DNA of 64,000 bases from Gracilaria gracilis. Taxonomy: Eukaryota; Rhodophyta; Florideophyceae; Gracilariales; Gracilariaceae. Below are positions 31,432 through 41,463 of this stretch, in pieces (position 1 is the first letter of the stretch; each line of letters starts with the position of its first letter). Below the pieces are notes generated by a model. The model ran no database searches and was not told the origin of the DNA. It saw only the letters and a list, made by a program, of their open reading frames with translations. The position numbers were made by a program, and so were the translations under genes. The DNA lies in NCBI GenBank assembly GCA_030374805.1, contig JARGSG010000072.1, forward strand, positions 1-64,000. The letters are read 5' to 3'.

Positions 31432-32712
31432 TCAATACGAAAACCTGAATGTATACTGAGCTGAGGAAATGAGAGCATCCGCACCCTTTGGAAGCTGCTT
31501 TGGAGCCCTAAAGTCTACGTCGGCATCGAACCAGATAATACCGACGTCCTGATAAATTTTTTCAGCTGTTCGGAGCAGTCTCATTACTTTCAAACGAAAG
31601 TCATCGATATCGACACTGCTTCCTAGTATTTCCGACACAATCACTTCTAGTCTTCTTACTAAAGAATCCATGACATCCGAAAGGGGACGTCTAAGCATCC
31701 AAAGCTGTATCTTTCTCCTCTCCTTTCCCCTCGACTCCCGTTGTCCATACTTGCGACTTGCTATCCTTGCTCCCTCGATAACAGCCAAATGAGCAGCGTT
31801 AATAGACTGCTGAAGGCATGGAAAGACATCTTGGACCGACAGTTCGCTCAAAGAATTCCACGGCTCGAAGCGCAACGTCTCTCGGTTCTTGAAATCTCGA
31901 TCTGCACGCAGACGGCACTCGAGCAACCTAAGAAACCCATACTCGTCATGCTCTTCCATCTCATGACGTCGTTTAGCCATATAAGCACACCTCAACACGT
32001 ACTCGGATATAGCACACATATGCACTACCATCTCCTGCATTCGCGGAAGCGTAGTGTCGTCAAACCATTTCTTAGCCAATGAGTCTTCGCTTCCGCACGG
32101 ACTAAATACTACCAAAGCATTCTTGTCCAAGGTTAATCTTGGCGTTTTTTTTCCCGCAATCACCACACTTCTCCCGAAGATATACTTCAGACCGCGATAG
32201 ACGAGGACCGAAGAAGGATAACGGGACATTGTGTCGAAAATGCTGCATGATTTCCCATTACCAGGAAGCTTTACCGCATAGGCGTAGACATTTTCCCACA
32301 GCCGACTCTCCGCCTTCCAGTAGTCAAGATCATTCAAAGCAATTATGACATTTTCCTCAAGAAGAATTTGTCGTGCAAGTGATCGCGCTCCACTGAGCGT
32401 CTCGGTTCCTTGAAGTGATTCAGGGTGGGCATCGATCCTTTTCCTTGCCCATCTAAGGACGTCAGGTATGGTTCCTTGGATTACGATGTCCGGAGGTCTC
32501 TCGGTTTCGGCTTGGGCACTTAAATCAGTCAACGGACTACTCGAACGCACTACAATACTAAGCGAGCGCTGAACAGCACTACTCCTCACACTTCGGGCCT
32601 TAGAAATGGTCTTGCAGGTTCGAGTTTCGACCTGCTTACAAGATTCTTGTATACTTCGTTCGCGTGGCGTGCCCGTAAGAAGTGATGCCTTAAATTTTGT
32701 CAACAAGAACAA
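31432..32712 (-). CDS. Hypothetical protein, about 420 aa, no recognised family
   Basis: A long open minus-strand frame with well-mixed, soluble-protein composition. It begins in a Ser/Arg-rich region, then has LLEENVIIALNDLDYW, PGNGKSCSIFDTMSRYPSS, and a charged C-terminal half (SRGKERRKIQLWML, RRLEVIVSEILGSS). PGNGKS is reminiscent of a nucleotide-binding loop but lacks the full GxxxxGK[ST] spacing. There is no ATG near the beginning: upstream of 32,712 the frame offers only TTG codons back to a stop near 32,742. The first internal Met is about 155 residues in (DTMSRYP). It is therefore probably a terminal exon, or a truncated gene. It faces recombinase C tail to tail. Confidence 0.4.
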   Translation of the reverse strand: MFLLTKFKASLLTGTPRERSIQESCKQVETRTCKTISKARSVRSSAVQRSLSIVVRSSSPLTDLSAQAETERPPDIVIQGTIPDVLRWARKRIDAHPESLQGTETLSGARSLARQILLEENVIIALNDLDYWKAESRLWENVYAYAVKLPGNGKSCSIFDTMSRYPSSVLVYRGLKYIFGRSVVIAGKKTPRLTLDKNALVVFSPCGSEDSLAKKWFDDTTLPRMQEMVVHMCAISEYVLRCAYMAKRRHEMEEHDEYGFLRLLECRLRADRDFKNRETLRFEPWNSLSELSVQDVFPCLQQSINAAHLAVIEGARIASRKYGQRESRGKERRKIQLWMLRRPLSDVMDSLVRRLEVIVSEILGSSVDIDDFRLKVMRLLRTAEKIYQDVGIIWFDADVDFRAPKQLPKGADALISSAQYTFRFSY

Positions 32713-33499
32713 GACACCGACAACTTGGCTCGTAAGAAAATCCCTCTATCGGTGGACCGGGGTTGAGACGGACAATTCTCCAGTAATGGCGAATGAAAAG
32801 AAAGAACTTCAATCTCTTAATTATCGCACAACTGTTGAGGACAGACTTGTTTAACCAGAGGCAATGATGCTTCGAGAACTCCAGTGACCAGTATGTATGA
32901 CAGAGGGATAGATGAAGCCAACTCCGTGTCTCTTTGGCAACGCGCAAGTTGTATCTCGAATACGAAAAGAAAGACGACCTACCTATTCAAAAAGCGAGAG
33001 ACGTTGGGTTTCTTAGAGTGTCGCTCACGAGTTGTGGGAACTATCGGCTTGCCGCTGCGTTGGGCGCTCTCTTGCGTACTTCTGCTCTGTATTTTTTTGG
33101 CCGACAACAATTAATCACAGAACAGCGACGGCATCCGATAGATGTGGAACAACAAACGTCAAACCGCCTAGCTCGCCATAACCACGGGGCCATACGCGCC
33201 CTTGTCCCGGAAGACGTTCCCCTACCGTTGAATTTGAGATATACAATCGACCCCGACAGATACAGTAAGAGCATGCCCACCAAGGGCCCATTTTCTCGTT
33301 CTAATTTAATTTTTGGATTGAAATTGTGATTTTCTGCCGCACTAATTTGTTCCAATCTATTTCCAAAAAAACTGAAATGGATTTTTGATTGGAACTGCCC
33401 GTCCTTCAGGCCCTGTCTTACGCCCTTTCTACTGAGGGGTGCCCTATAATCTTGAACAGTCACAAAAACCGACTAGACAAATGTACTTCTTTGCCCCGT
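32713..33499. other. Unassigned region left of the DIRS element
   Basis: A minus-strand frame ending near 32,690 contains RLNPGPPIEG, reminiscent of the NPGP string common near the starts of LINE proteins, but nothing else supports a LINE. An AT-rich stretch near 33,295-33,400 contains partly self-complementary runs that could be the 3' terminal region of the DIRS-type element. No gene called. Confidence 0.3.
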
Positions 33500-33685
33500 A
33501 GCCCTTAGAAAATGCTTTTTAATTTTGACGCACTAGCGTCGGCCAGAACTTCCAACTGCGTGGGAGGGTTGGGCTGCAGAAGTTGTCAGGTATTTTTGAC
33601 AACGTAGAAAGAGTATTTCAATATTATTGAAGAGTATCCAAATTTTCCCTGCTGTGAGTTATAGCAATGTACCCAACCCAAATCA

Positions 33686-34363
33686 TCAAGCATTTCTTGA
33701 TATGTGTTCTGCGTTGTACGAATGTAAACAAAGCGCTTCAAACCAAAACAAAACGCTTCCCAACTGCGCACGAGTTTCGACAGAAAGCTGCATTCTCATT
33801 AACCAAGCTCTCTCATTTCTTAAATAACGGCGAAGTGAAGTCAAAGATTTCCATCTTCCTGTAATAGCAATTGTCTCACCAGACACACCATTTATATAAT
33901 CATGAAAAGCTCCTTCTATTCTAGCGGAGTGCCTTGTTATGTGAACATTATCCATGCCTAGAAAACTGCATGCCTTCTTAATCTTCTGTTGATAGGTTCC
34001 TTAGAACATTTTACAAAACTTTTTTAGTAGCAGATTTTTGTACCCTTGTCCGTAAGAATTGCAGACAAATTATTGCTTCTCTGCAGTTCAAGACAACAAA
34101 CTGAAACGGGCCTGTTTTTGTATCTCTGATGCCAATTCCCGCTACTCCACGACACAACGAAGATGTCCTTGGGTCCCCGGTGAAATAAATAAGATCCCAT
34201 GTTAAAACCAATATCTCTGAGGCTCTCAGATACCCACGACAGTAAACCACCAAAGCGACTGCGGCAGGGAAATCTCTTTCTTAAGTGAGAAGTCCCGCGA
34301 TTGCAAAATCCATTTGCTTTGTCATTGGGGTCGAAGACTGTGACGGAACGGACTTGTTCCAGC
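33686..34363 (-). pseudogene. DIRS-type tyrosine recombinase, C-terminal catalytic part
   Basis: Continues the recombinase that starts at 46,418. After the element 1 target site the same frame reads on, meets a TAA near 34,279, then gives YCRGYLRASEILVLTWDLIY with the first catalytic Arg near 34,220. That frame stops at 34,011. A frame change then leads into ACSFLGMDNVHITRHSARIE with the HxxR motif, ITGRWKS, and RRYLRNERAW with the nucleophile Tyr, near 33,930-33,810. All the expected residues (R, HxxR, W, Y) survive, but one stop, one frameshift and the 11.5-kb insertion make it a pseudogene. Confidence 0.8.
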
Positions 34364-34368
34364 CTCGA
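34364..34368. repeat. Target-site duplication CTCGA, left of element 1
   Basis: Five bases ctcga immediately before the LTR, repeated at 45,842-45,846. Confidence 0.95.
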
Positions 34369-34876
34369 TGTAGTACAATGAGACCTCAATGGGTTGGTGC
34401 CACGTGGGCCTACTTGTGCGCCTTGGTGGCTGCACGGCACCCAATTGGTATTCTGTATTTTATAATTTCTAATTCCTAATTTATAATTTAGTTTAGCTTA
34501 ACATTGCTGGCCCATGACAGTAGGTCATGGGCACAGCCGATGACGTCATGCCCGCATGGGAGATCGGCGTCGGTGCACCTTGTATATATTATGGTGCACC
34601 CCGCCTTCCCCATCGGGTATTGTAAAGTCAGGCACCACTAGGGCAGTAACTATACCATCTTGGTCACTTGCTACTCTATTACTATTCAGGTTTTACCGCG
34701 CGTCGACGTCTACTACCGTACACCTACACGGTCTAGACTAGTTGCCCCGCCGTTTGCACCTGCGGGTTTCAGGTGCCCTACTACCATATTGGTTGTGTGT
34801 TTTTCCCCTTTAGGTTGAGCCCTCGCGCGCTCCCTCTACCAGGCGGACCCCACACCTTATCGGTATTTGTACGACA
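34369..34876 (+). repeat. 5' LTR of element 1
   Basis: 508 bp from tgtagtacaatg to tatttgtacgaca. Almost identical to both LTRs of element 2, but about 19 differences from its own 3' LTR. Confidence 0.95.
34511..34600 (+). promoter_or_regulatory. LTR promoter: palindrome, CRE-like site, boxed TATA
   Basis: A perfect 8-bp inverted repeat, cccatgac-agtag-gtcatggg, lies at 34,511-34,531. TGACGTCA, the canonical CREB/ATF bZIP palindrome, lies at 34,541-34,548. TATATAT at 34,583-34,589 is flanked by two copies of the palindrome GGTGCACC (34,572-34,579 and 34,593-34,600). The same arrangement is at +12,174 in element 2. In the 3' LTR of element 1 the bZIP site is altered to TGAAGTCA. Confidence 0.7.
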
Positions 34877-34879
34877 TTT

Positions 34880-34897
34880 TGGTCTCCCGACTTAGAA
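34880..34897 (+). other. Primer-binding site of element 1
   Basis: tggtctcccgacttagaa starts three bases after the LTR, the expected place and TGG beginning for a tRNA primer. I could not assign the tRNA. Element 2 has the same at 47,054. Confidence 0.65.
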
Positions 34898-35023
34898 GTT
34901 TCTTGGTTTTTGTCGTACCTTTACTGGTGAACAGACGACATTCGAAAGGATTCTGGAAGTTCACACACCTATTTGGTTTCGTAGGAATACTCGCGAAGCA
35001 ATTGGATACCACTATTGGTCATT

Positions 35024-37186
35024 ATGGAAAGACCTAAAAGGATTACTCGTGGCTCTAGCGCGCCACCTAGCCACAAGGGTTCTGCTGCGGCGTCAGCCGC
35101 TAAACCCATTCTGGATAATCCCGAGGAGTTGCTTCGGCAACCTCGGGCCGGAACCTCAAAGGATACGGGCACTCAGCCACCGTTGGCTCCTGAACCTAAA
35201 AAGGATTTGCCGACAACGGTTGAGGACCTTTGGCCCCAATTGGAAGATCGAGCGAAAGCTCTTTTTACCGCTAAGGTTAACGAAGCTATGACCTCAATGG
35301 ACATGGACGCCGTTACCCGCTTGGTGGTTGATCGAGCGGTGCACGAGCTCTCTCAACGCATACCTAAATTGGTTGAAACATACCTCTTAACGGGTGCCCG
35401 GGAGCATATCTACCGAGTGGTTCAAGACCTTTGGGTTTCCGAAGGAATGGCGGAAACAAAAACCCCTGGGGTGAATATGGTTACTCGCATACCACAAGGG
35501 ATCCCTGCCGGTTCTTCCGCACCAATCAAGCCAATTCCGGCCGATAGTGCGTACCTACAAGGTTTAAGGCAAGGTCAAGAGGACCATATAGAGATGGGCC
35601 CTCGAGACGTGTACTTGCCACCCATTGGAGGTAACGTTCGAAAGGACACCAAGACTGGTGGACCTGAGGACGATTCGTCTGACCCAGAAGAGGGGCGACG
35701 AAGAAGAAACCGCAAGGGTAAAGAAAGGAGGAGGAAAAAGGGAAAGAATCGCGGCTACGACTCTGACCCCGATTCCTCGAGCTCCGATACCGATACTGGT
35801 TCATCGTCGGATGATGACCGTAAAGGTAGACGCAAGAAGAAACCGAACAGGTTGGCGAAGAAGTCGTCAAAGAGAAACCGTAAAGGTAAGAAGAAACGGT
35901 ACGAGTCGTCCGACTCGGATTCGGACACCGATACAACCCTAAAGGTGCGTCAGCCGCTGAACGATATGTTCACAAAAGCGGTTGATTATAGGTCATATCG
36001 GTTGAGAAACCGATCCTCTGCTTACACCCAAGAGGTTGCGCAGAAGATCACCAAGCACCATAAGAAGCTCAGCTTCCAGATGGGTGATACTACCTTCACA
36101 GGTGATGATCCCATTGCGGTAATTGAGTTTCTACAGAAGTTCAAGATTGCATGTGACCAAAATGGTTTTTCCGAAGGTGCTGCCATGTGGTTATTCCAGT
36201 TTTACCTTAAAGGTCAAGCTTACCACTTGCTGCAAGGCAGGCTCCGTGGAAATACCCTGGCGGTTGATGAAGAGGGGACAGAGATGTTAGAGACGTACCC
36301 AGAAGTGGTTAATTTCATGTTGGAAACTTACGCTACCGATGAGGTTATCCAGGAAGGTTACGCTGAGGTGCAGGCATATCGCCAACGCTCTAGCCAGACC
36401 GAAATGGAATTCTCTTTGGGCCTTTGGAATCTGGCCACCCGATGCGGTAATGTCTTTACCACTAGTAGGTTGAAGTCGCTCTTTTCCGACAATGTTGACA
36501 AAGCGATCCGTTCGCAGGTACGCAATTACCTGGCGAACAACCGTAAGGTGGACTATAATGGGCTTGCCCGTTATGCCCAGGGACTAGGCGACACTCTCCG
36601 TCATGGAAAGAAGCCGGTGGCGCCCCATACCTCAAAGGCTAAACCGAAACGGTCAGTATTGGAGCTAGAAGAAAGCACTACCTCAGAGGGTGATTCGCTC
36701 ATTCGCGTACCAACAGGAATGGCAGTTCATCTCGTGACTGCGCCGCAGGCTCAGTCACGAGCCACCTCCATTGGTAATTGGTCGTCGACAGTACCACCAG
36801 CTTCGGTAAGGTCGCCACCGAGTGCAGCGAGCACTCAACAAACCTCAACGGGTGGTTCGCAAGCATCTTCCTATGCTACAGCACCGACCAATCCGGTGAC
36901 CCGACCTACCTCTATGGCAATGCGTGATCCCCAGACAGGTGGATTGGTTTGCTGGCTCTGTTTGTCGCCAGACCATCTGGCGAACAGATGTGATAAAATA
37001 CCCCCAGGGGTGCGCGAACATCTGATCAGTGCCAGGCAGCAAAACCACCGTAACTTATATGGATCTGGAAAGAGGGTACAAGCTCAACCATCACCATCTC
37101 AGGCTCATCTCGTCGAGGAAACACCAATCTTGGAGAAGGACAGTCCCGCTCAGGAGGAGCAGGAAAACACCGAACGGTTAGCGTAG
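35024..37186 (+). CDS. gag: Gag polyprotein of element 1, 720 aa
   Basis: ATG 35,024 (MERPKRITRGSS). After a Pro/Ser-rich N terminus comes a long Arg/Lys-Asp/Ser stretch (about residues 225-310, with RRRNRKGKERRRKKGKN and DSDPDSSSSDTDTG). Then follows a retrotransposon capsid-like region (IAVIEFLQKFKIACDQNGF, YHLLQGRL, LATRCG) at about 360-520. Near residue 642 is one zinc knuckle, CWLCLSPDHLANRC (CX2CX4HX4C), expected to bind RNA. The protein would form the cytoplasmic particle. It ends at TAG 37,184-37,186. The pol frame is -1 relative to it and is open from 37,054, giving a 133-nt overlap that could support -1 frameshifting, although no classical slippery heptamer was seen. Confidence 0.9.
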   Translation: MERPKRITRGSSAPPSHKGSAAASAAKPILDNPEELLRQPRAGTSKDTGTQPPLAPEPKKDLPTTVEDLWPQLEDRAKALFTAKVNEAMTSMDMDAVTRLVVDRAVHELSQRIPKLVETYLLTGAREHIYRVVQDLWVSEGMAETKTPGVNMVTRIPQGIPAGSSAPIKPIPADSAYLQGLRQGQEDHIEMGPRDVYLPPIGGNVRKDTKTGGPEDDSSDPEEGRRRRNRKGKERRRKKGKNRGYDSDPDSSSSDTDTGSSSDDDRKGRRKKKPNRLAKKSSKRNRKGKKKRYESSDSDSDTDTTLKVRQPLNDMFTKAVDYRSYRLRNRSSAYTQEVAQKITKHHKKLSFQMGDTTFTGDDPIAVIEFLQKFKIACDQNGFSEGAAMWLFQFYLKGQAYHLLQGRLRGNTLAVDEEGTEMLETYPEVVNFMLETYATDEVIQEGYAEVQAYRQRSSQTEMEFSLGLWNLATRCGNVFTTSRLKSLFSDNVDKAIRSQVRNYLANNRKVDYNGLARYAQGLGDTLRHGKKPVAPHTSKAKPKRSVLELEESTTSEGDSLIRVPTGMAVHLVTAPQAQSRATSIGNWSSTVPPASVRSPPSAASTQQTSTGGSQASSYATAPTNPVTRPTSMAMRDPQTGGLVCWLCLSPDHLANRCDKIPPGVREHLISARQQNHRNLYGSGKRVQAQPSPSQAHLVEETPILEKDSPAQEEQENTERLA

Positions 37187-37242
37187 GGGCCACCCCTAAC
37201 CGTGAATTGGAAGGCCCGTCGATACCGGAACGGGAAACCTTA

Positions 37243-40200
37243 ATGGTGGAAAAAGAAGAATCAGATGTACCCAATGTGGTGTGTCTAATGAAGTACAATA
37301 ACTATAAAGTTAATGCTTCAGTAAGCTTTCTCAATTACCTACAGGTCCCCGTTGCGTGTGTATTCGATACCGGCGCCGGTCCAAATGTCCTAAACGCTCG
37401 CGTCATACCCGATGCGGTCTTGCGGAACATTCGGCCTGCCCCGACTATCAACCCGCTGGTGGACGCTAATGAGCGCCCACTGCACCTTAGAGGAATGTTA
37501 ACCACTGTGGTACAACTTGGAACCTTGAAGGTGAAGCTCAATTTCTTTGTGGTGGATCGTCTGGCGACAGACTGTATCCTCGGGACCAACTTTATTGACA
37601 AACATGTCAAGGAAATTTTGCCAGGGTCCCGAACGGTCGCTCTCCGTCAAGGTGGTCGTATTGCTATACTGGGTAATACGCAGACCAAAGATGGTTGGCG
37701 TAAGAAGCCGAGGTTCAATATACCCACCGAAACGGTGTCAAACAAGATACGGCTCACCAAATTGGTTTCAATTCCGGCTATGACCCAAATGGTAGTGAAC
37801 GTCTCATGCGCAGTTCCAGGATTGGTAATGCTACAGAACCATCCTAGCTTGGCAGAAAGACATCTCGCCTTGATGGCAAACGGGATTATCGACAACATCC
37901 CTAACCAAGCCTTCAAGGTGTACTTGAGTAACTTTAGCAATCACATTGTTAAGTTACCCAAGAATACCACTATTGGAATCGCACTGCCGGCACCACAAGG
38001 GGTTTTCACGGTCTCACCTAATGTGTTGGGCGAGGTCGCCACCTCTAAGGAAGGGGGAGGAACGGATGCGCCATACCCTGCATATGCGCCCCCGTTATCG
38101 ACAAATACCAAAATGGAACAGAAGATCGCCAGTACCTTTAAGGTTAGGGATCAGGAAAAGACTATGGAACTGGACCCAGTGCGGAATTGGAGAGAGGAAG
38201 TCCAGATCGGTGCGGAGAACCAGGCTCTCCGAGACCGGATCCTCAGTCTCTTAGAAGAATTTGAACCCATGTGGTCGGGCCGGCTGGGCCAAATTGAGGC
38301 TACAGAGCACCGTATTGATATGGTGCCTGGCTGGAAACCCATTTACCAGCAGCCTTACCGTGCAGGTCCAAAAGCCCGGGAGGTTGAGCTCAATGAGGTC
38401 GAGAGAATGCTCCGTGAAGGTGTCATAGAACCAGCAAATGCGGACTGGGCCAGCCCTGTGGTTCTGGTCACAAAGAAGAATGATACCCGTATGCGGTTCT
38501 GTGTGGACTACAGAAGACTGAATAGTATGACCATTAGGGATTCGTACCCAATACCTAGAATGGACGAGTGTATAGATTCGTTGGGCAACGCCAAGATCTT
38601 TACTACGCTCGATGCCAATTGTGGTTATTGGCAGGTACCTATCAGGGAAGAAGACAAGGACAAAACTACGTTTACTTGTCACGCTGGGTTATTCCGTTTT
38701 ACGCGTATGCCCTTTGGGTTGCGAAATGCCCCGGCTATCTTTCAGAGGGCGTTAGATATAATCCTTTCGAAGGTAAAGTGGAGAACCGCTCTGGTATACA
38801 TCGACGATGTAGTCATATATTCCAGAACGGTAGAGGAACATTTCCACCATGTTAGGGAAGTTTTGAACCTTTTGAGGGAATCTGGAGTAACGTTGAAGCT
38901 CCGCAAGTGCGAATTCTTCACCAAAGAGGTAGAATACCTTGGTCATATCATCAGCCCTGGGAGGTTAGAAGTGACGCCGCGGAATATCCGGGCCGTGCAG
39001 GAGGCGAAGCCACCCACGTCCCAGACGGAAATCCGATCCTTTATAGGTTTGTGCAATGTGTACCGCCGGTTTATCAAGGGATTCGCCAAGATAGCGGCTC
39101 CCCTCAACAGGAAGCTGCTGAAGGGTCAACCTACAAGGTTTGAATGTCTTACCAATGAGGAAATGGATGCGTTCGAGGCGCTGAAACATGCGCTCTTGAC
39201 ACCTCCCATCTTGGCATTACCCAAAGCTGGTTTACGATACACGTTGGATACTGACGCTTCGGACGCCCAAATTGGTTGTTGTCTTATGCAAGAGCAAGAA
39301 AACGGCGACAAACTACCTATAGGGTACTGGAGCCGTGCTTTGCACGCTGCAGAAAAGAACTACACAACAACCGAAAAGGAATGTCTGGCAGTAGTCTGGA
39401 GCATGTTGATGCTCCGTCCCTACCTATATGGTGAAAGGTTCACGCTTCGAACCGACCATGATGCCCTACGGTGGATACTGGGTCTGGCCGACGCATCATG
39501 CAGACTTGCCCGATGGCGGTTACGACTTTCAGAGTTCGAGTATGACGTACAGTACCGTCCAGGTATCAAGCACAATCTCGCAGACGCGATATCTCGCATT
39601 ACCACAGATGGTTTGGACACCGAGCCGGTAGAGGATGATATCCCATGCTTTACCATCTCTACCAACCCTGATGGTGATACCTTAGAAGGTTACTGGACTC
39701 TACCCGAAGAGGATACGTGGTTTAGTGATGCCATCGCTCGGGAAATACTCGCCCTCGAGGAAACAGACGTCGTGCCAATTACCCGCGAGGAATTCCTGAG
39801 AGAGCAAGCAAACGATGTTTATTGCCGCTCTCTCATGGACCAAGTAGGTATGAAAGACTCGAACTTTGACGTCGACCGAAATGGTTTCCTGGTGAGGCAA
39901 GCTCCTATTGATGGTTCCCTTCAGAAGGTAGTGCCCAAGGTGCTGCGCCCTCGGGTGCTGTACCTAGCCCACTACCCAAGGCTATCAGGACACCCTGGAG
40001 GTACGAGAATGTACTACACCTTGAGGCAAGGGTACTACTGGCCTCATATGGCTAATGATATATATACCTTTGTAGGTCAATGTGAATCTTGCGTACGTAC
40101 CCGTGGAGGTCTCCGGAAGCACAGGAAATACTTGAAGTTATTCCCTGCAGCGGGTAGTCTCGAGTTCGTCGCAATAGACCTTCTGGGTCCATTACCAAAA

Positions 40201-41463
40201 ACCACAAGGGGATATCAGTACATCATCGTAATCACCGACAGGTTCTCGAAGCTCACGCGAGCGATACCCTTGAAGGACACGAAATCGACGACCCTCGCGG
40301 TGGCGTTCTTGAACAATTGGATCTACCCGTATGGTGCACCGCTTTATCTACTTACCGACAATGGTTCGAACTTAACTTCGAAGTTCTTTGAAGCTGTTTG
40401 TAACCTCTTGGGTATTAAGCACTACTTCACTACTGCCTACCATCCGCAAACGAATGGGCAAGTGGAGCGCTTTAACCGAACACTGGTATCTAGGCTGCGA
40501 CATTATACGGAAGAACACCAAACTGGTTGGGACGAGCTCGTGCAGCCCTTGACATATGCATATAACCTTCAGGTTCATCGAGCGACGCAAACTACGCCGT
40601 TCGATCTAATACTGTCAAGACACCCACCAGGTATTGTTGTTGAAGGGGACCCATTAGGACAAGAAGCCGCCGGAGCGCTCACACCGTCACAGGTCAAACG
40701 GAATACCCTTTTGAGGTTGAGGCGTGCTCTCAAACATGCTGAGAGCAAGCTCACAGCATCCCAAAAGCGGTACAAGGAGGACTACGACCGAAAGGTAACC
40801 GAAGTGGTAACGGCTACGCCGGGTCAATATGTCTTTATTGACCACCCCCCGAAAGGAGCTAAACCACGACCGGGTGATGAAGCTGATGATGAAGCTATTG
40901 ATAGAGATATCAATTCTAAGCTTCTTCCGAAATCATCGGGACCTTTCAAGGTAGTTCGGTCGACCGACCACACGGTAACGGTGAACCAAGATGGTGTAGA
41001 GAATACGATCTCTATTGACCGAATCACGGTTGCACCTCGGACGGTTCAGTCCAGGAAGGAACGTGGAGAATCCGCGCGTGACCCACAAGCGGTTGCCCTG
41101 AGGACTCAGCCCCGGGAAGACGGGACACCCATCGAGGTTAATGATGACGCACAGGGTGACGACCCAGACTACGTACCACCTGCGGGGATTACGGTTGCTC
41201 CTTCAGAGGAAACACCTACCCCTAGTGGTACTGATGCTCATCTAAACCAAAGTGGTGAAACGATACCAGCCCAGGTCTCTAATGAGTTCCCAGTGGAACG
41301 CCTTGTAGGTCACCGCCGTACCCCATATGGTCTAAAGTACACCGTACGTTGGTATGGCTGGGGCGCCGATGGTGACACTGCTGAGCCGCCCTCAGCCATA
41401 CCGCACCATTTCAGGGTAAGCTACTGGATCCGCAAAGGAGAGGACATGCCGAATGATGGGTAA
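37243..41463 (+). CDS. pol: Pol polyprotein of element 1: protease, RT, RNase H, integrase, chromo-like domain
   Basis: First ATG of the pol frame is 37,243, but expression may be by frameshift from gag, as the frame opens at 37,054. Numbering from that ATG, the aspartic protease motif VFDTGAGPNVL is near residue 42. Reverse transcriptase blocks include MRFCVDYRRLN, TLDANCGYWQV and YIDDVVIYS (near 518). RNase H has TLDTDASDAQIG (near 668), TTEKECLAVVW and TDHDALRW. Integrase has an HHCC zinc finger (HYPRLSGHPGG...CESC, near 908). Its DDE core is VAIDLLGPLP, TDNGSNLTSKF and HPQTNGQVERFN (near 1065). The C-terminal segment FPVERLVGHR...YTVRWYGWG...DTAEPPSAIP resembles a chromodomain. Uninterrupted, so this copy could be autonomous. 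Confidence 0.95.
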   Translation: MVEKEESDVPNVVCLMKYNNYKVNASVSFLNYLQVPVACVFDTGAGPNVLNARVIPDAVLRNIRPAPTINPLVDANERPLHLRGMLTTVVQLGTLKVKLNFFVVDRLATDCILGTNFIDKHVKEILPGSRTVALRQGGRIAILGNTQTKDGWRKKPRFNIPTETVSNKIRLTKLVSIPAMTQMVVNVSCAVPGLVMLQNHPSLAERHLALMANGIIDNIPNQAFKVYLSNFSNHIVKLPKNTTIGIALPAPQGVFTVSPNVLGEVATSKEGGGTDAPYPAYAPPLSTNTKMEQKIASTFKVRDQEKTMELDPVRNWREEVQIGAENQALRDRILSLLEEFEPMWSGRLGQIEATEHRIDMVPGWKPIYQQPYRAGPKAREVELNEVERMLREGVIEPANADWASPVVLVTKKNDTRMRFCVDYRRLNSMTIRDSYPIPRMDECIDSLGNAKIFTTLDANCGYWQVPIREEDKDKTTFTCHAGLFRFTRMPFGLRNAPAIFQRALDIILSKVKWRTALVYIDDVVIYSRTVEEHFHHVREVLNLLRESGVTLKLRKCEFFTKEVEYLGHIISPGRLEVTPRNIRAVQEAKPPTSQTEIRSFIGLCNVYRRFIKGFAKIAAPLNRKLLKGQPTRFECLTNEEMDAFEALKHALLTPPILALPKAGLRYTLDTDASDAQIGCCLMQEQENGDKLPIGYWSRALHAAEKNYTTTEKECLAVVWSMLMLRPYLYGERFTLRTDHDALRWILGLADASCRLARWRLRLSEFEYDVQYRPGIKHNLADAISRITTDGLDTEPVEDDIPCFTISTNPDGDTLEGYWTLPEEDTWFSDAIAREILALEETDVVPITREEFLREQANDVYCRSLMDQVGMKDSNFDVDRNGFLVRQAPIDGSLQKVVPKVLRPRVLYLAHYPRLSGHPGGTRMYYTLRQGYYWPHMANDIYTFVGQCESCVRTRGGLRKHRKYLKLFPAAGSLEFVAIDLLGPLPKTTRGYQYIIVITDRFSKLTRAIPLKDTKSTTLAVAFLNNWIYPYGAPLYLLTDNGSNLTSKFFEAVCNLLGIKHYFTTAYHPQTNGQVERFNRTLVSRLRHYTEEHQTGWDELVQPLTYAYNLQVHRATQTTPFDLILSRHPPGIVVEGDPLGQEAAGALTPSQVKRNTLLRLRRALKHAESKLTASQKRYKEDYDRKVTEVVTATPGQYVFIDHPPKGAKPRPGDEADDEAIDRDINSKLLPKSSGPFKVVRSTDHTVTVNQDGVENTISIDRITVAPRTVQSRKERGESARDPQAVALRTQPREDGTPIEVNDDAQGDDPDYVPPAGITVAPSEETPTPSGTDAHLNQSGETIPAQVSNEFPVERLVGHRRTPYGLKYTVRWYGWGADGDTAEPPSAIPHHFRVSYWIRKGEDMPNDG

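Noticed and set aside
32690-32947. LINE or 2A-peptide start (RLNPGPP on the minus strand)
   Set aside because: The acidic residues of the 2A motif are missing and no endonuclease or RT follows.
33295-33400. Terminal inverted repeat of the DIRS-type element
   Set aside because: The AT-rich self-complementary runs are imperfect and I found no matching copy at the other end near 60.7-61 kb.
34024-34440. 138-codon minus-strand frame crossing the LTR start of element 1
   Set aside because: Out of frame with the recombinase that truly continues across the target site; fusion with LTR sequence is accidental.
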